This document shows positions 32,590-43,763 of a stretch of DNA of 64,000 nucleotides, piece after piece (the stretch's first letter is position 1; the number at the start of each line of letters is the position of its first letter). A program made the translations under genes and the position numbers. The notes under the pieces were generated by a model. The model saw only the letters and a list, made by a program, of their open reading frames with translations. It did no database searches and was not told the origin of the DNA. Source of the stretch: Taxillus chinensis (taxonomy: Eukaryota > Streptophyta > Magnoliopsida > Santalales > Loranthaceae); the NCBI GenBank assembly GCA_023512835.1, contig CM042087.1:52802765-52866764 (forward strand). Reading direction: 5' to 3'.

Positions 32590-33892
32590 CTCCTAGGAGA
32601 GTATCTCGAGCTACTCCAGCTTGTAGAAGATGAATCTTCTGCCCGTCTTGGAGAGGGAAGAGGACGGCGTGTAGAGGGCGATGATCCCCCTGGAGCGGAT
32701 CATGGCCCAAGTCCGGGCCCTAAGTGAGAATGTACAAGGCATGCGTGAGGACCTCAGGGGAGAGATCCTAAACGAGGTGTGTCGGGAGATGATGGCACGA
32801 CAGGCGGTGCCACCCTCTCCACCCCGTGAGGCGGAACCTCCGTGTAGGCGGGGAAGTGCCGGTGAGGCGGGAAGAGGGAGACGTGTTGACGCAGCTTCGA
32901 AAGGAACATCCACCAAGGTTCAAGGGAGGGGCTGAACCTCTAGGAGCAGAGCACTGGCGTGGCGGATCGAGCATGTGTTCTCCTTTCTTCGACCCCGGGA
33001 GGAAGACAAAGTGAGACTAACAGTCCGGCGGTTGGAGGAGGAAGCCTTGGAATGGTGGCTTAGCATCTCGGAAGCCGGGACATGGAGACCATGGCCTGGA
33101 ATGAGTTCCTCCAGTGTTCCATGAGGAGTTCTTTCCGAGTCATTGCGGTGGCGAAGCGGGAAGAGTTCGGCGGCCTGAAGCGGGGGATCGCGCTCGAGGG
33201 CAGAGTATGAGCGAGATTTCCGGGGCTGAGTCGGTTTGCTCCGAAGCAATATCAAGGGAGGACCTGAAGGCCCATAAGTTTATCATGGGTCTCAAACCTG
33301 CCCTGAAGCAAAGGGTGGAGATGTTGCGGTCGAAGACCTATCCTGAAGTCGTGGACACCGCCAAGATTGTTGAGAGAGGATTAGAGGAGGGAAGACAGGC
33401 TCACCAGGAGCGGATGGGGCGAAGCGCACGCGACAAGCCCGGTGAAACCAAGAGGTAGAAGGTTGAGCCCGGGAGTGGGACTTTTCCCAAGGATGGGGGC
33501 CAAGCTTCAATGGCTCCACCCGATCCCGTTACCTTGGAGGACAGGGGAGTGCTGGCTGGGAACTTCCCAAGCGGGTGTACCTGTTGTGGCCTGTCAGGGC
33601 ACGTCAACCGTGAGTGCCCCAAGCAAGCACTTGACGTGTCATAGCCGTGGGAAGGTGGGACACATCAGCAAGGTGTGTTTCGGCAAGGGGAACAGCCGGG
33701 GAGCTGGAAGCTTAGCACAAGGGGCAGGGGGTGGGACCCAATTTCAGGCCCCACCCCTAAGCCAAGACATTCGTGGCATGCCGGTCAGGCTGGTTCCGGT
33801 CACACTAGGCCACGGGGGGAGAGACAACCACAAGGAGGATCGGAGGGGCATCCCAGTGGACTCAGCCAGGAGCAAAAGGGAAGACAAGTGAG
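32590..33892 (+). pseudogene. gag: gypsy B Gag
   Basis: Four frames in succession give parts of one Gag: RIMAQVRALSENVQGMREDL, LRKEHPPRFKGGAEPLGAEH, MFHEEFFPSHC, and EDLKAHKFIMGLKPALKQRV followed by KTYPEVVDTAKIVERGLEEG. Two zinc knuckles follow: CTCCGLSGHVNREC (about 33579-33620, intact CCHC) and CHSRGKVGHISKVC (about 33639-33680), where the second cysteine is an arginine. At least three frameshifts interrupt it. Gag normally forms the particle shell and packages RNA. Confidence 0.85.
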
Positions 33893-33918
33893 GCTAGTGG
33901 TGGGGCAGGCCAAGGCGA

Positions 33919-34296
33919 GTGTTCGCGCTTACCTCAAGACCACCTGAAATGGAGGAATTACCATCACCCTCCGAGGAAGGTGGAGCTGGACCTTCGGTGG
34001 TTCGAGGTACTATTCTAATATCTCGCACCGTTGTTGCCGCATTGTTTGATACCGGAGCTTCGTGTTCCCCGATTGCTAAGTCCTTGGTGGAGAGCCTTGG
34101 ACTTGATTGTGTGGAGGCCGATAGACCTCCGAGGGTCGAGTCCCCAATGGGAGGTGTGGAGTTGATCCACCAAATGTGTCGAGAGTGTGCGCTTACGATA
34201 GGAGAGGTTGACCTCTCATTTGATTTGTACGTAATGCCCATGAGGACTTTTAGTTTGATTCGGGGGGATGGGATGGTTGATGGCCTTTCAGGCTAA
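33919..34296 (+). pseudogene. pol: gypsy B aspartic protease
   Basis: One frame contains VVRGTILISRTVVAALFDTG, the active-site motif DTGAS, then GLDCVEADRPPRVESPMGG and DLYVMPMRTFSLIRG. It is the retropepsin that would cleave the polyprotein. It is open from 33919 to 34296, then the frame shifts. Confidence 0.88.
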
Positions 34297-34479
34297 GATT
34301 GATCGCTATAGGCGACGAGTATCATTTACTACACCCACAGGATCTTCCTGTACCCTAGCGGGTGAATGGGATAGGAATGCTGGGAGAGCTGGACCGACGA
34401 GGGAGCTATGGGGCAATATTACCCATAGGCTTGCCACCCTAACCTTTGAGGAGGAAGGTAACTTAGAGAAAAGGGTGTG

Positions 34480-35165
34480 GCCGGATGTTGTCGAGAATTT
34501 CCAGGATGTCTTTCCTGGGGAGTTGTTGGAGTTGCCTCCACACGAAGTATCGAGTTCATGGTTGAACTGTTGCCGGGGGTGGGACCCATCTCACAAGTAG
34601 CATACCGGATGGGACTTGCCGAGTTGCGGGAGCTTGAAGCAAATAAAGGAACCGGGAGATAAAGGTTTTATCCGTCCTAGTACCTCACCTTGGGGTGCAC
34701 TGGTCTTGTTTGCTAAGAAGGCGGATGGTTCGTTGCGACTTTGCATTGATTATCGGAAGTCAATCAAGTAACGGTAAAGAACAAGTACCCTTTGCCGCGG
34801 ATTGATGACTTATTCGACCACTTGAGTGGAGCACGGTGGTTCTCAAAAATCGATCTGCATTCGAGATATCATCAATTGAGGGTCGGGAGCGAAGACATCC
34901 CTAAGACGGCGTTCAAGGTGCGGATACGGACACTATGAATGGTTAGTGATGCCTTTTGGGCTCACGAACGCACTGCCGTGTTCATGCATCTAATGAATCG
35001 GTATTTGCCCCATACCTGGATTCCTTCGTGGTGGTATTTATTGACGACATCCTTGTGTACTCCAAAACCCAAGCTGAGCATGAGGAGCACTTGGCCGTGG
35101 TGCTGCAGGCACTACGAGATCATCACTTGTATGCTAAATTTAGCAAGTGTGACTTCTGGATGTGA
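34480..35165 (+). pseudogene. pol: gypsy B reverse transcriptase
   Basis: Fragments in several frames give [20 protein letters not shown], the '[20 protein letters not shown]' block (about 34688-34760), the [23 protein letters not shown] block (about 34785-34860) and [20 protein letters not shown] with the catalytic FIDD (about 35026-35060). There are frameshifts around 34650, 34770, 34935 and 34985. Confidence 0.88.
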
Positions 35166-35168
35166 GAG

Positions 35169-35925
35169 GTGCATTTTCTTGGGCATGTGGTATCTGCCGA
35201 AGGAGTTAGAGTGGACCCAACCAAGATTGAGTCCGTAGCATCTTGGAAGAGGCCCACAAATGTTTTTGAGATCCGGAGTTTCTTGGGTCCGGCGGGGTAT
35301 TACCGGCATTTTGTGGAAGGATTTTCTCGGTTGGCGGTGCCCATGACAGCCTTACACGGAAGGGAGCCAAATTCGAGTGGACGGACAAGTGCCGGCAGCA
35401 TTCGAGGAGTTGAAGACTCGCCTGACTCACGCACCGGTGTTGAGACTACCGCAGGAGGGAGTGCCATTCGAGGTGTATTGTGATGCGTCTCGCGTTGGAC
35501 TGGGGTGTGTTCTGATGCAAGAACGCCAAGTCATAGCATATGGCTCGCGATAGCTGAAGTCCCATGAGCAAAACTACCCAACACACGACCTGGAGTTAGC
35601 AGCGATTATTTTTGCCCTGAAGTCTTGGCGACATTACCTGTTGGGAGAGAAATTTGTGGTATATACCGACCACAAAAGCCTACAAGATATCTTCACCCAG
35701 AGAGACCTAAATTTGCGACAACGGAGGTGGGTAGAGTACCTGCAAATGTTTGACTTCACGCTCTCCTACACGCCTGGGAAGGGAAATTTAGTAGCCGACG
35801 CGCTAAGTCGAAAAGGGAAAGCCGAGGTTTCCATGAGAGAATGGAAAATGATGGAGCGATTGGCGGTCTTCAGGTGCAACCTGCTTTCGGCGAGAGAGGA
35901 GCTATCCTGTGTCCTCTCACCGTGA
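35169..35925 (+). pseudogene. pol: gypsy B RNase H and connection region
   Basis: Starts [20 protein letters not shown] and [20 protein letters not shown], then with shifts near 35360-35400 [60 protein letters not shown] and LVADALSRKGK. The DAS and TDHKSL motifs are the RNase H landmarks that remove RNA from the RNA-DNA hybrid. Confidence 0.88.
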
Positions 35926-36079
35926 TACCAGAGTTGTATCGGCGTGTCCGTGAGGGACGATTAGGAGACGTGGATCGTGAGGTGATCCGGGCCCAGGATA
36001 GAGGCCGGAGAGCTGTCGAGGACTAGACAGAAGGAGTTGAGCATGAGCTGAAATTTCGGGGGCGTCGATAGTACCACCT

Positions 36080-36860
36080 CCCTTGCGTGAGGATGTGCCG
36101 AGGGAATTTCATCATTCCCGTTTGGCTGTACATCCAGGAGGAACTAAGATGTATCATGCCATTCGCGCACGCTCTGGTGGCCGGGGCTGAAACGGAGTGT
36201 AGCGAGTTTGTTTCCAGGTGCCTTACCTGTCGCAAGTGAAGGCAGAGCACCAACGACCCGCTGGTCAATTGCGGCCTTTACCTGTAGCCGAGTGGAAGTG
36301 GGAGCATATTACCATGGACTTCGTGACGGGACTTCCTACCACTTCGGGAGAAAGGACATGATTTGGGTCATAGTGGACCGCTTAACTAAGTCAGCCCATT
36401 TCTTGGCAATTCGAGAGCGCGACTCTATCGGCACGTTAAGCCGGTTGTATGTTGATGAGATTGTCCGCTTGCACGGAGTGCCCTTGTCTATTGTTTCGGA
36501 CAGGGATGCTCGGTTTACATCCCGGTTTTGGGGGAGGTCTGCAGGAAGCATTAGGAACCCGACTTAATTTGAGTACTACATTCCATCCCGAGACCGATAG
36601 TCAGTCCGAGAGGACCATTCAAACATTGGAAGACTTGTTGAGGGCTTGTGTACTTGATTTTGGAGGATCATGGGCTTCCCACCTTCCTCCTGGTGGAGTT
36701 TGCCTATAATAACAGCTTACCGGTCTTCGATTGGGATGGCCCCGTTTGAGGCATTGTATGGCCGACCGTGTCGGTCTCCATTATGTTGGGCAAAGGCGGG
36801 AGAGGCAGCTATGTTAGGACCTCAATTGGTCCAGGAGGCTACGGCAAAAGTTCAGTGATT
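36080..36860 (+). pseudogene. pol: gypsy B integrase
   Basis: The HHCC finger region ([20 protein letters not shown], then CLTCR near 36220) precedes the core: [15 protein letters not shown] (first Asp), [40 protein letters not shown] (second Asp) and [20 protein letters not shown] (Glu). MAPFEALYGRPCRSPLCW ends the core near 36790. There are at least four frameshifts. Confidence 0.88.
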
Positions 36861-36921
36861 CGGCAACGCCTTCTTACACTCAAAGCGGACGAAGTCTTAT
36901 GCGGATCGCCGACGCCGACCG

Positions 36922-37401
36922 TTGGAGTTTTTGGTGGGAGACCACGTATTCCTTCGTGTTTCTCCACGGAGAGGGCATAAGAGATTTGGGACTGGGTCCA
37001 AGTTGTCCCCTCGGTACATTGGACCATTCGAAATTTTGAGCAGAGTTGGACCTGTTGCTTATAGGTTGGCGTTACCACCTAGTTTGAGCGAGTTCATAAT
37101 GTTTTCCATGTATCCTAGTTGCGAAAATATCATCCAGGATCCCACACACGTGCTAGATTGGGGTACCCTGGATCTTAGAGAGGATGTGTCCGTTGTTGAG
37201 GCACCCATCCGTATTGTAGATAGGCACGAGAAGCAGCTGCGAGGTAAGACTATTCCGTTGGTTCGGGTGTTGTGGCAACACCGAGGGCTGGAGGAAGAGA
37301 CCTGGGAACGTGAGACCGAGATGTGTGCTCATTATCCTGATCTGTTCGAGGACGAAAAACTCGAAGGAGGGGAGGAGGGCAAGCATCAAACTTCAACATA
37401 A
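36922..37401 (+). pseudogene. pol: gypsy B integrase C-terminus with chromodomain
   Basis: A single open frame: MEFLVGDHVFLRVSPRRGHK, SKLSPRYIGPFEILSRVGPV (GPY/F module), DPTHVLDWGTLDLREDVSVV, then GKTIPLVRVLWQHRGLEEET with WERE, a chromodomain. Chromodomains steer integration to heterochromatin marks in this clade, consistent with insertion into other transposons here. The conserved 'HNVFHVS' is altered to IMFSMYPS. Confidence 0.88.
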
Positions 37402-37572
37402 TCAGGTATTTGCCCAACTAGTCATCGCTACATGACCATGTGGAGTGTATAAATGTGTGAAATAATTTGTGATTTGTTGTGTATTAATTTGTGCTAGAGG
37501 GTGTTAGAGGCCTATGCATTGGTTGTGATTGTTTTCTTTCATTCCACCTTTTCTTTTCGAGGACGAAAAGTC

Positions 37573-37588
37573 TTAAGGGGGGAGAGGA
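37573..37588 (+). other. Polypurine tract of gypsy B
   Basis: 'taaggggggagaggat' ends directly at the 3' LTR. Confidence 0.9.
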
Positions 37589-38150
37589 TGTAAGGACCCG
37601 TACCTTGAGTTAGTCACGGTTTGCCTTTTGAGTAGAGTTTTTTCTAGATTTTGACCTAGTGAATGGGCTCAAATGAATTCACATGCAAAAGGAAAGATGC
37701 TTAGAATGATGTCCTCTATCTACCACAAGTTTCAGGCCAAACGGACGTGTATGTGAGGTGCACGTGAAATGGGTCCATTTCACGTGCAAGTGTGGTTGTC
37801 TTCTACATGATGCAAGGAGGCTAGGGGTGAAGTTTGAGCGCATTTGGGGTGCATATGGAGTTGCACGTGAATTAGGGAATTCACGTTCAAATTGGCGTGC
37901 GGCCGTATTTTTGCATGGTTCCCTTGGTTTTGACATTCTAATGATCTTTCTCCAAAGGACCATGTTGAAATTCTGAGTATTTTGGCCTATATGGGTGCGG
38001 AAAGGTGCTAACTTGTGTGATCAAAACTACGTTGTTTTGATCCTGGGTTTACTTAATCAAAACTACGTCGTTTTGATGTGGGTAGTGTCTATATAATGAG
38101 GGCTTGAGTTTGAGTTTAGGGTTCTTGTGTTCTTCTTTGCTTTGCTTCGC

Positions 38151-38190
<40 letters not shown>

Positions 38191-39563
38191 TCTCCTGGGC
38201 GGTTGCCGTGGTGGTTCGCGTCGTTGGGAGCCGTCTAGCGTGGAGGTTAGGAAAAAGTCTAAGGTAGGGATTCATGTTCTTCCTAACTCTCCTCTTGTTC
38301 TAGGATATTCACCTATATATATATATGTAAAACTATATAGGTGTGATCTCCTATATGGATGTTGGCCTTCATGGCATGTTCTGTTGATTCCGATGTTGAA
38401 TTTGGCCTGAGGATTTTCTGGGTTTGTTTATGCCCACCATGTGTTTGATGAAATGTCCGTGAGGCCTGCACACTATGTATTTGATAAAACGTCCGTGAGG
38501 CCTGCATGCCATGTATTCAATATAATGCCTGTGAGACCTTGTATATGAGTGTCTGATGATATACCTGTGTGACTGGTGTGTACTGTGTTTGATTTGTATT
38601 TGATAAAAAGCCTGTGAGGCTGATGTGTGTGGCTTGCATCTGACCATGTTGGTCCCTCTGAAATAAAGTGTAAATGCTGTGTTGAGTTTACATATTGAGA
38701 TGTAATGCTATGTTGTTCTGTTGGTCTGTTTGAGACTGAGCTGAGATACGGGCCAGGCACAATAGCTGGACCCCTTTGAGATTTGGCCAGGACGTGGTCC
38801 TGAGTCTCGGTGTAGCACTCACGATGGTGGGCTAAGTCTACACCCATTCCTGAGGGTAGGTATGGCGCCCGAGGAGGTGGTTGACCATATCTGACTCGGG
38901 TGGAAAATGTTGCATTGGTGTCCATGCAACATTCCGCCCGGATGTGGATGTCATGTCGCCCGTGGTATGGTGTCCTCTGCCCTTCAGGTGGCTCAGGTAA
39001 AGAGTGTTTACCGGTGATGTTTGCCGCTTTAGCCTTAGGTACGACACGAGCACAAGCATACACATATCATGCATGTCGGTAGGGGACGGGTCTCTGGGAG
39101 ACCGGATCCCTACCGAGCAATGGACTGCTCACCCCTCCTATAAACCGTCCTTTGAGTAGGTTTAGCAAAGCGGTAGGTGAAGGGCCGAGGAGCTAGGCCC
39201 CCTGGGGCTGGGAGTTTTATGTTATTTCCTTTGTTGTACTCGTGGTTTTATGTTTTGAAATTTGGTTTGGTTTTATTTGTAACAAAGACACCTCGGCATC
39301 ATAGGGGTTTTTCCCGATCGGGTTGTAATAAACATTTAGTCTTAGAAATGAAATAAAATGAGATGTTGTTATCCAATTTGTGTTTGTGTGCATGGTTTGG
39401 GAGCAGGAGCATGCCGCTTGGCATGTTAGCCTCGGTTGTGCAGGTTTGGGACAGCACCCGTGCCAAGTCCTTTTAAGGTGCTTGCACTAACCCCCTTGTC
39501 CTTCGGGTGCGGGTATGGGCAGCTACTACTCATTTCCAAGTGGAAGGAAATTGGGGCGTGACA
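37589..39563 (+). repeat. 3' LTR of gypsy B
   Basis: 1975 bp, TGTAAGGACCCGTACC...GGGGCGTGACA. It repeats 30137-32138 with small indels and scattered transitions, including a shorter GA tract (38154-38188) and a truncated ACGT core (ttg for tcg at about 38033). Confidence 0.93.
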
Positions 39564-39568
39564 CAACT

Positions 39569-39830
39569 AGTCAAACAAGTCATCTATCCGAGACAATGGA
39601 TACTTGTTCTTCATAGCTACGGGTTCAAAGACAAAACGTACCACTCGCTTTCTTGCAAAGAGCACTCGGAGCACCCCAAGGCGAGGCACTCGGTCGATAT
39701 ATCCCCGGTTCACCAACTCCTCTATCCGCTCCCGGAGCTCCCCTCAACTTAGCTGGTCCCATACGATAAGCCACTTGGGAAATCAGACCAGTCCCCGGTA
39801 CCAACTCAATGGTGAACTCCACACTCCTCT
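39569..39830 (-). pseudogene. pol: gypsy A reverse transcriptase, N-terminal part
   Basis: On the minus strand: [27 protein letters not shown], then YRPSASPWGAPSALCKK, and toward 39569 the KYPLSRIDDLFD block. It continues across gypsy B at 30131. A deletion or shift removes part of the '[11 protein letters not shown]' segment. Confidence 0.82.
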
Positions 39831-40211
39831 TAGGTGGTAAACTCTCAACGGCTCAGAAAGACATCCCGAAATTGGTCAACAACAAATGCTGGCCACACCT
39901 TTTTCCACTTTCCCTTCCTCCTGAAAGGTTGGCTGCCAACCTATGGGTAATGGCACCCCACCGGTCCAACACCGGCCAGCTCGACTTGCCTCACGATCCC
40001 ACCCCCCACAGGGTGCAAGAAACCCCCGCAAGTGACACGAATATTACCCATCACCGATAACAATCAATCTTGGCCTCGGAAAGCCATAAGCCAATCCATA
40101 CCTAAAATCGGATCAAACGTCCTCAATGGCATCACATACAAATTAAAGCTAAGCTCTACATCTCCTATGGTTAACACGCAACGCCACAAACAAACACATC
40201 GCACATTAATC

Positions 40212-40481
40212 TTACCTCCCACCAAAAGACTCCACAACTAGGGGTCTCTCTCGCTCAACACATACTAACCCCAAGCCGTCAATTACAAGCTCAGCGACAA
40301 ATGAACATGATGCACCCGTATCGAAAAGAACAGAAGCAAGCATACGAGAGATCAAAAGAGTACCTCTAATCACCGAAAGTCCCGCCCCACCCTCCGCCGG
40401 TGGAGGTGGTAGCTCAGCTCCTCCCGGGGTGTCGCATTTAGTGCAAGCACCCTCCCTGGCCCGTGGCACCGGTCGGCCCAC
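40212..40481 (-). pseudogene. pol: gypsy A aspartic protease
   Basis: The frame contains GGAGLSVIRGTLLISRMLAS and VLFDTGASCSFVAELVIDGL, with the active-site DTGAS. It matches the protease of gypsy B and is truncated by a stop at 40212. Confidence 0.85.
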
Positions 40482-40693
40482 CTACCGGGCGGTTCCCGCA
40501 CTAGCTGCCTCGAAGATCGCTGTCGCTCTGGCCTCCCTAAGGTTGGGTCCGGCTAGATCCTTCCTAACTAGCTTGTCACTGATGAGCTGGTCTCTTTGTT
40601 GGTGCACGGACACTAGCATCACTCCTCATGGTGGATGCCAAGCCTCCCGCTCCCCCCGTTGTTGCTCCCGCAAACTCGACTTAAATGACCCTC

Positions 40694-41788
40694 TCATCCA
40701 CGAATCTTTGCAAGTCCAATCCTTCTTGGGACACTCCTCTTGACGTGGCCTTGCTCCCCACAACAATAACAACCATTGGGAAGACCTCCCGCTGAACCGC
40801 CATGCTTATCGCCGCCAAAGGTGAACCTCCTGGGTTGACCGAGGGTGACCCCGTTGCGGAAGGAACCGCTACCTCCCTCCTCGGTCTTGGGCCTCCTGGA
40901 CCTTGAATCACGGTCGACCCTCCTCAGAATCGTCGACCTTGATGGGCCTGCTCCCCTCATCAAGCTCCCTCTCGCCTATACGGGCTGTCTTAACAACCTC
41001 AAAGATAGGTCCTCAAACGCGAATCACTCACCCTCTCGCCTAAGGCTGGCCTCGAGACCCAAGGTGAACTTGTAGTCTCGTAGTCCTCCCTTGCCACGCT
41101 CGGAGCAAATATACTCAAGCTCCGAACTCCCGCTCATACTCGGGCACTATCTTCGACCCCCTTTTCAAGTTGCCAAATTCCTCCCTCTTTTGCCACCTCA
41201 ACGACTCGGGGAAGAACCATGGCGAAGAGTCGCAAGAACTCCCCGGCCAAACCATGAATAATACTAAACGGCTTCCCGCTTTTGCCACCACTCCAAAGTA
41301 TTCCCCTAATCGCCGAATGGCCAGTTACCTTATCCTCCTCCCGGGGTAGGAGAAAGGAAAACACATGCTCGATCTGCCTCAACCAATGCTCAGCCTACCA
41401 CGGGATCCACTTCTCCCTTGAACCTTGGAGGTTGTTCCTTTTGGAACCTCGTCACCACGTCATCTTTTCACGAATCGGTATGCCACCTAGTGAACTCTCA
41501 CGCTCACGGGGTAACTCCCCACTGGTGGTGGTGGTGGCAAGTGGCACCCCTTCGTGTTGCCATCTCATGGCGCACCTCCTCCCGAACTTCTTGCCGGATA
41601 CCCTCCTCGCCTCTTGGACTTCCTTTCGGATGCCCTTTCACAAATGAGCCAACAACAACGCATGTCCTCCAGTGGCTGCCCCGTACCTGGTCCCTCATGG
41701 GCAGATGACTCATCGCCATCGCCCGGATGCACGCATCACTCTCATCGGTGGCATTCTTACTACACGAAGTAAGGAACACAAACGTCAA
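40694..41788 (-). pseudogene. gag: gypsy A Gag
   Basis: Pieces on the minus strand from the right: the N-terminal segment (41504-41788, EEGIRQEVREEVRHEM), the capsid segment MRQIEHVFSFLLPREEDKVT (41382 leftward), a frameshifted middle, and the zinc knuckle CYCCGEQGHVKRSVP (about 40755-40800), in which the last cysteine is a serine. At least three frameshifts. Confidence 0.8.
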
Positions 41789-42203
41789 AACGACCCGAAT
41801 CTATCGAGTCTTACTTCCTTTACCCCATTTATCAATTCAATTATCACATAGCTCTACACACTTTGCACACATTTCAGTTCTCATTAAGTCACATTGCACA
41901 AGCAGCAATTCCATAAACACACAGCTCAAGTTATCACAGAATTAGAGTTGCACAGATTAAATCACATTCCTCGTATTTTCCTATCACATGCTTTATCTCA
42001 GTTATCCACATAATCACACATTGACAACAAATGCAACTAGTACCCTAATGCTAATGCATGCAAATCCTGCCACAGGACTGGACTACCCTAAGTACACCTT
42101 AGACGCTCAAAGAGGACCATGTTGATCAGGCATGTCCCTCCAGGCTACTCCAAAGGACTCAAGATAACTAGATCCGCCCACTACCCTAGGCCAACTAGAC
42201 CAT

Positions 42204-42215
42204 GCTCTGATGCCA
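42204..42215 (-). other. Primer-binding site of gypsy A
   Basis: The complement reads TGGCATCAGAGC, one mismatch from the methionine-tRNA type, three bases inside the 5' LTR. Confidence 0.85.
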
Positions 42216-42218
42216 TAT

Positions 42219-43500
42219 TGTCACGGCCCCGAATTTCTGAACCGAGGAAACCGGTACGTGAGTCCCCTTTACCCACCTGGTGGGCAAGGGGTTGGGATAA
42301 AATAACTCTACACAGGGCTCAAACTCCCACTATAGATATTCAGAAACACCAAACCATGTATCTTTATTCAACTTAAAACATAATAATCAATTACAAACAA
42401 GATATGCCTTTATTACGATCAAAACCCTTTACAATCATTCCCCACCTGGGTTACAAAGGTTCTACAAAAACATAACACAAATTACATTTAACAAAGCAAC
42501 AAAGCAGAATCTGCCTTCCACCTTGGTGTCCCCACCTAATGCCTATAAGTCCCCGAAAGGAAAACAACATAAGAGGAGGGGTGAGCAACCACAACTCTTA
42601 GGGATCATGTCTCCCCAACCCATCCCATGCTCCTAGTATCTATATGTCAATGTGTACAGAGTGCGTGTCGTGTTATAAGCATTTAAACAGTAACAAACAT
42701 CCACAAAGAGTATGTCAACACAAAGAAGTCACAAGAACAATGCAACAACCACGACCCACAACACACAGTGCGCACAACACACAAAGCTCCACATACACAC
42801 CACACACAAGCTCCACAATCAGCCACACAGCTCACAATCTACCACACAGCTCACAATAAGCCACACGGGCTCACATTCAGCCACACACGAGCTCACAATC
42901 AAACACATAGCATGCATCTCAGCTGTCATCACTGGTTTTCGTCCGGGCCCTTTTTGGGGTGAGCTCAAACTAGACCAATGGTGAGAAATTCTAGAGTCGC
43001 CACCAATTGTTTTTGGGGTACAGTTGGATACCCTCTACTTTGAGTAGTCTTAAGTGTGTGGTCGCGTTATCGAGAGATGGGTTCGGGAGTTGGTTACGTG
43101 TAGGGAAGGATTAGCACCCCTACGAATACTCTTTCGGTATCTAATTTAGGAGGAGGAGGTTTTATTTTATTTGTACTGCCATAGCTGGGTTAAGTTTCCT
43201 AAAAAGTCTATGATTTTTATTTAGCTAAGTTATTTATTAAAGTCATGGTTAAAATGAATTTATCCTAAATTTCTAAAAAAGGAATCCTAAAAATTTTGGG
43301 TTTTTGTTTGAAGTGGAGAATGAGATCCTAGGGATTGGTTTTAGTTTTTGGTTTTGCTTTTGGAAATTGAAGTCCTAGACAAATGATTTTTGTTTCTTTT
43401 TTCTTTGGTTTTTTTCTTTTTAGAAAACATACATTTTTTGTTTTTTTGTAAAAAAACGTTTTGTTTTGTTTTGCTTCATTTTTTTTGTTTTTTTGTTTTT

Positions 43501-43538
<38 letters not shown>

Positions 43539-43640
43539 TTTTGGGGAATTGAAATACTAATTTTGGTTTTTTCTTTTTTGGTTCAAAAACAATGAAACGT
43601 TTTTTTTGGCTTTAAAACATGAAAAAACATTTTTTGTTAG

Positions 43641-43672
<32 letters not shown>

Positions 43673-43732
43673 GTTTTGTTTTTTTTTTTGTAAAAAAACG
43701 TTTTGTTTTGTTTTGCTTCATTTTTTTTGTTT

Positions 43733-43763
<31 letters not shown>

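Larger units (their letters stand above)
30137..39563 (+). mobile_element. Ty3/gypsy chromovirus B, complete length, inside the reverse transcriptase of A
   Basis: 9427 bp with LTRs at 30137-32138 and 37589-39563 and a perfect target duplication CAACT (30132-30136, 39564-39568). The internal order is primer-binding site, gag, protease, reverse transcriptase, RNase H, integrase, chromodomain and polypurine tract, the order of Tekay/Del-like chromoviruses. All coding blocks are present, but they are spread over several frames with stops, so it is inactive. It is the deepest full element in the nest. Confidence 0.95.

Noticed and set aside
30137..39563. Possibility that gypsy B is an integrated pararetrovirus
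   Set aside because: It has true LTRs, a 5-bp target duplication, an integrase and a chromodomain, and no movement-protein-like frame; all point to a chromovirus retrotransposon.
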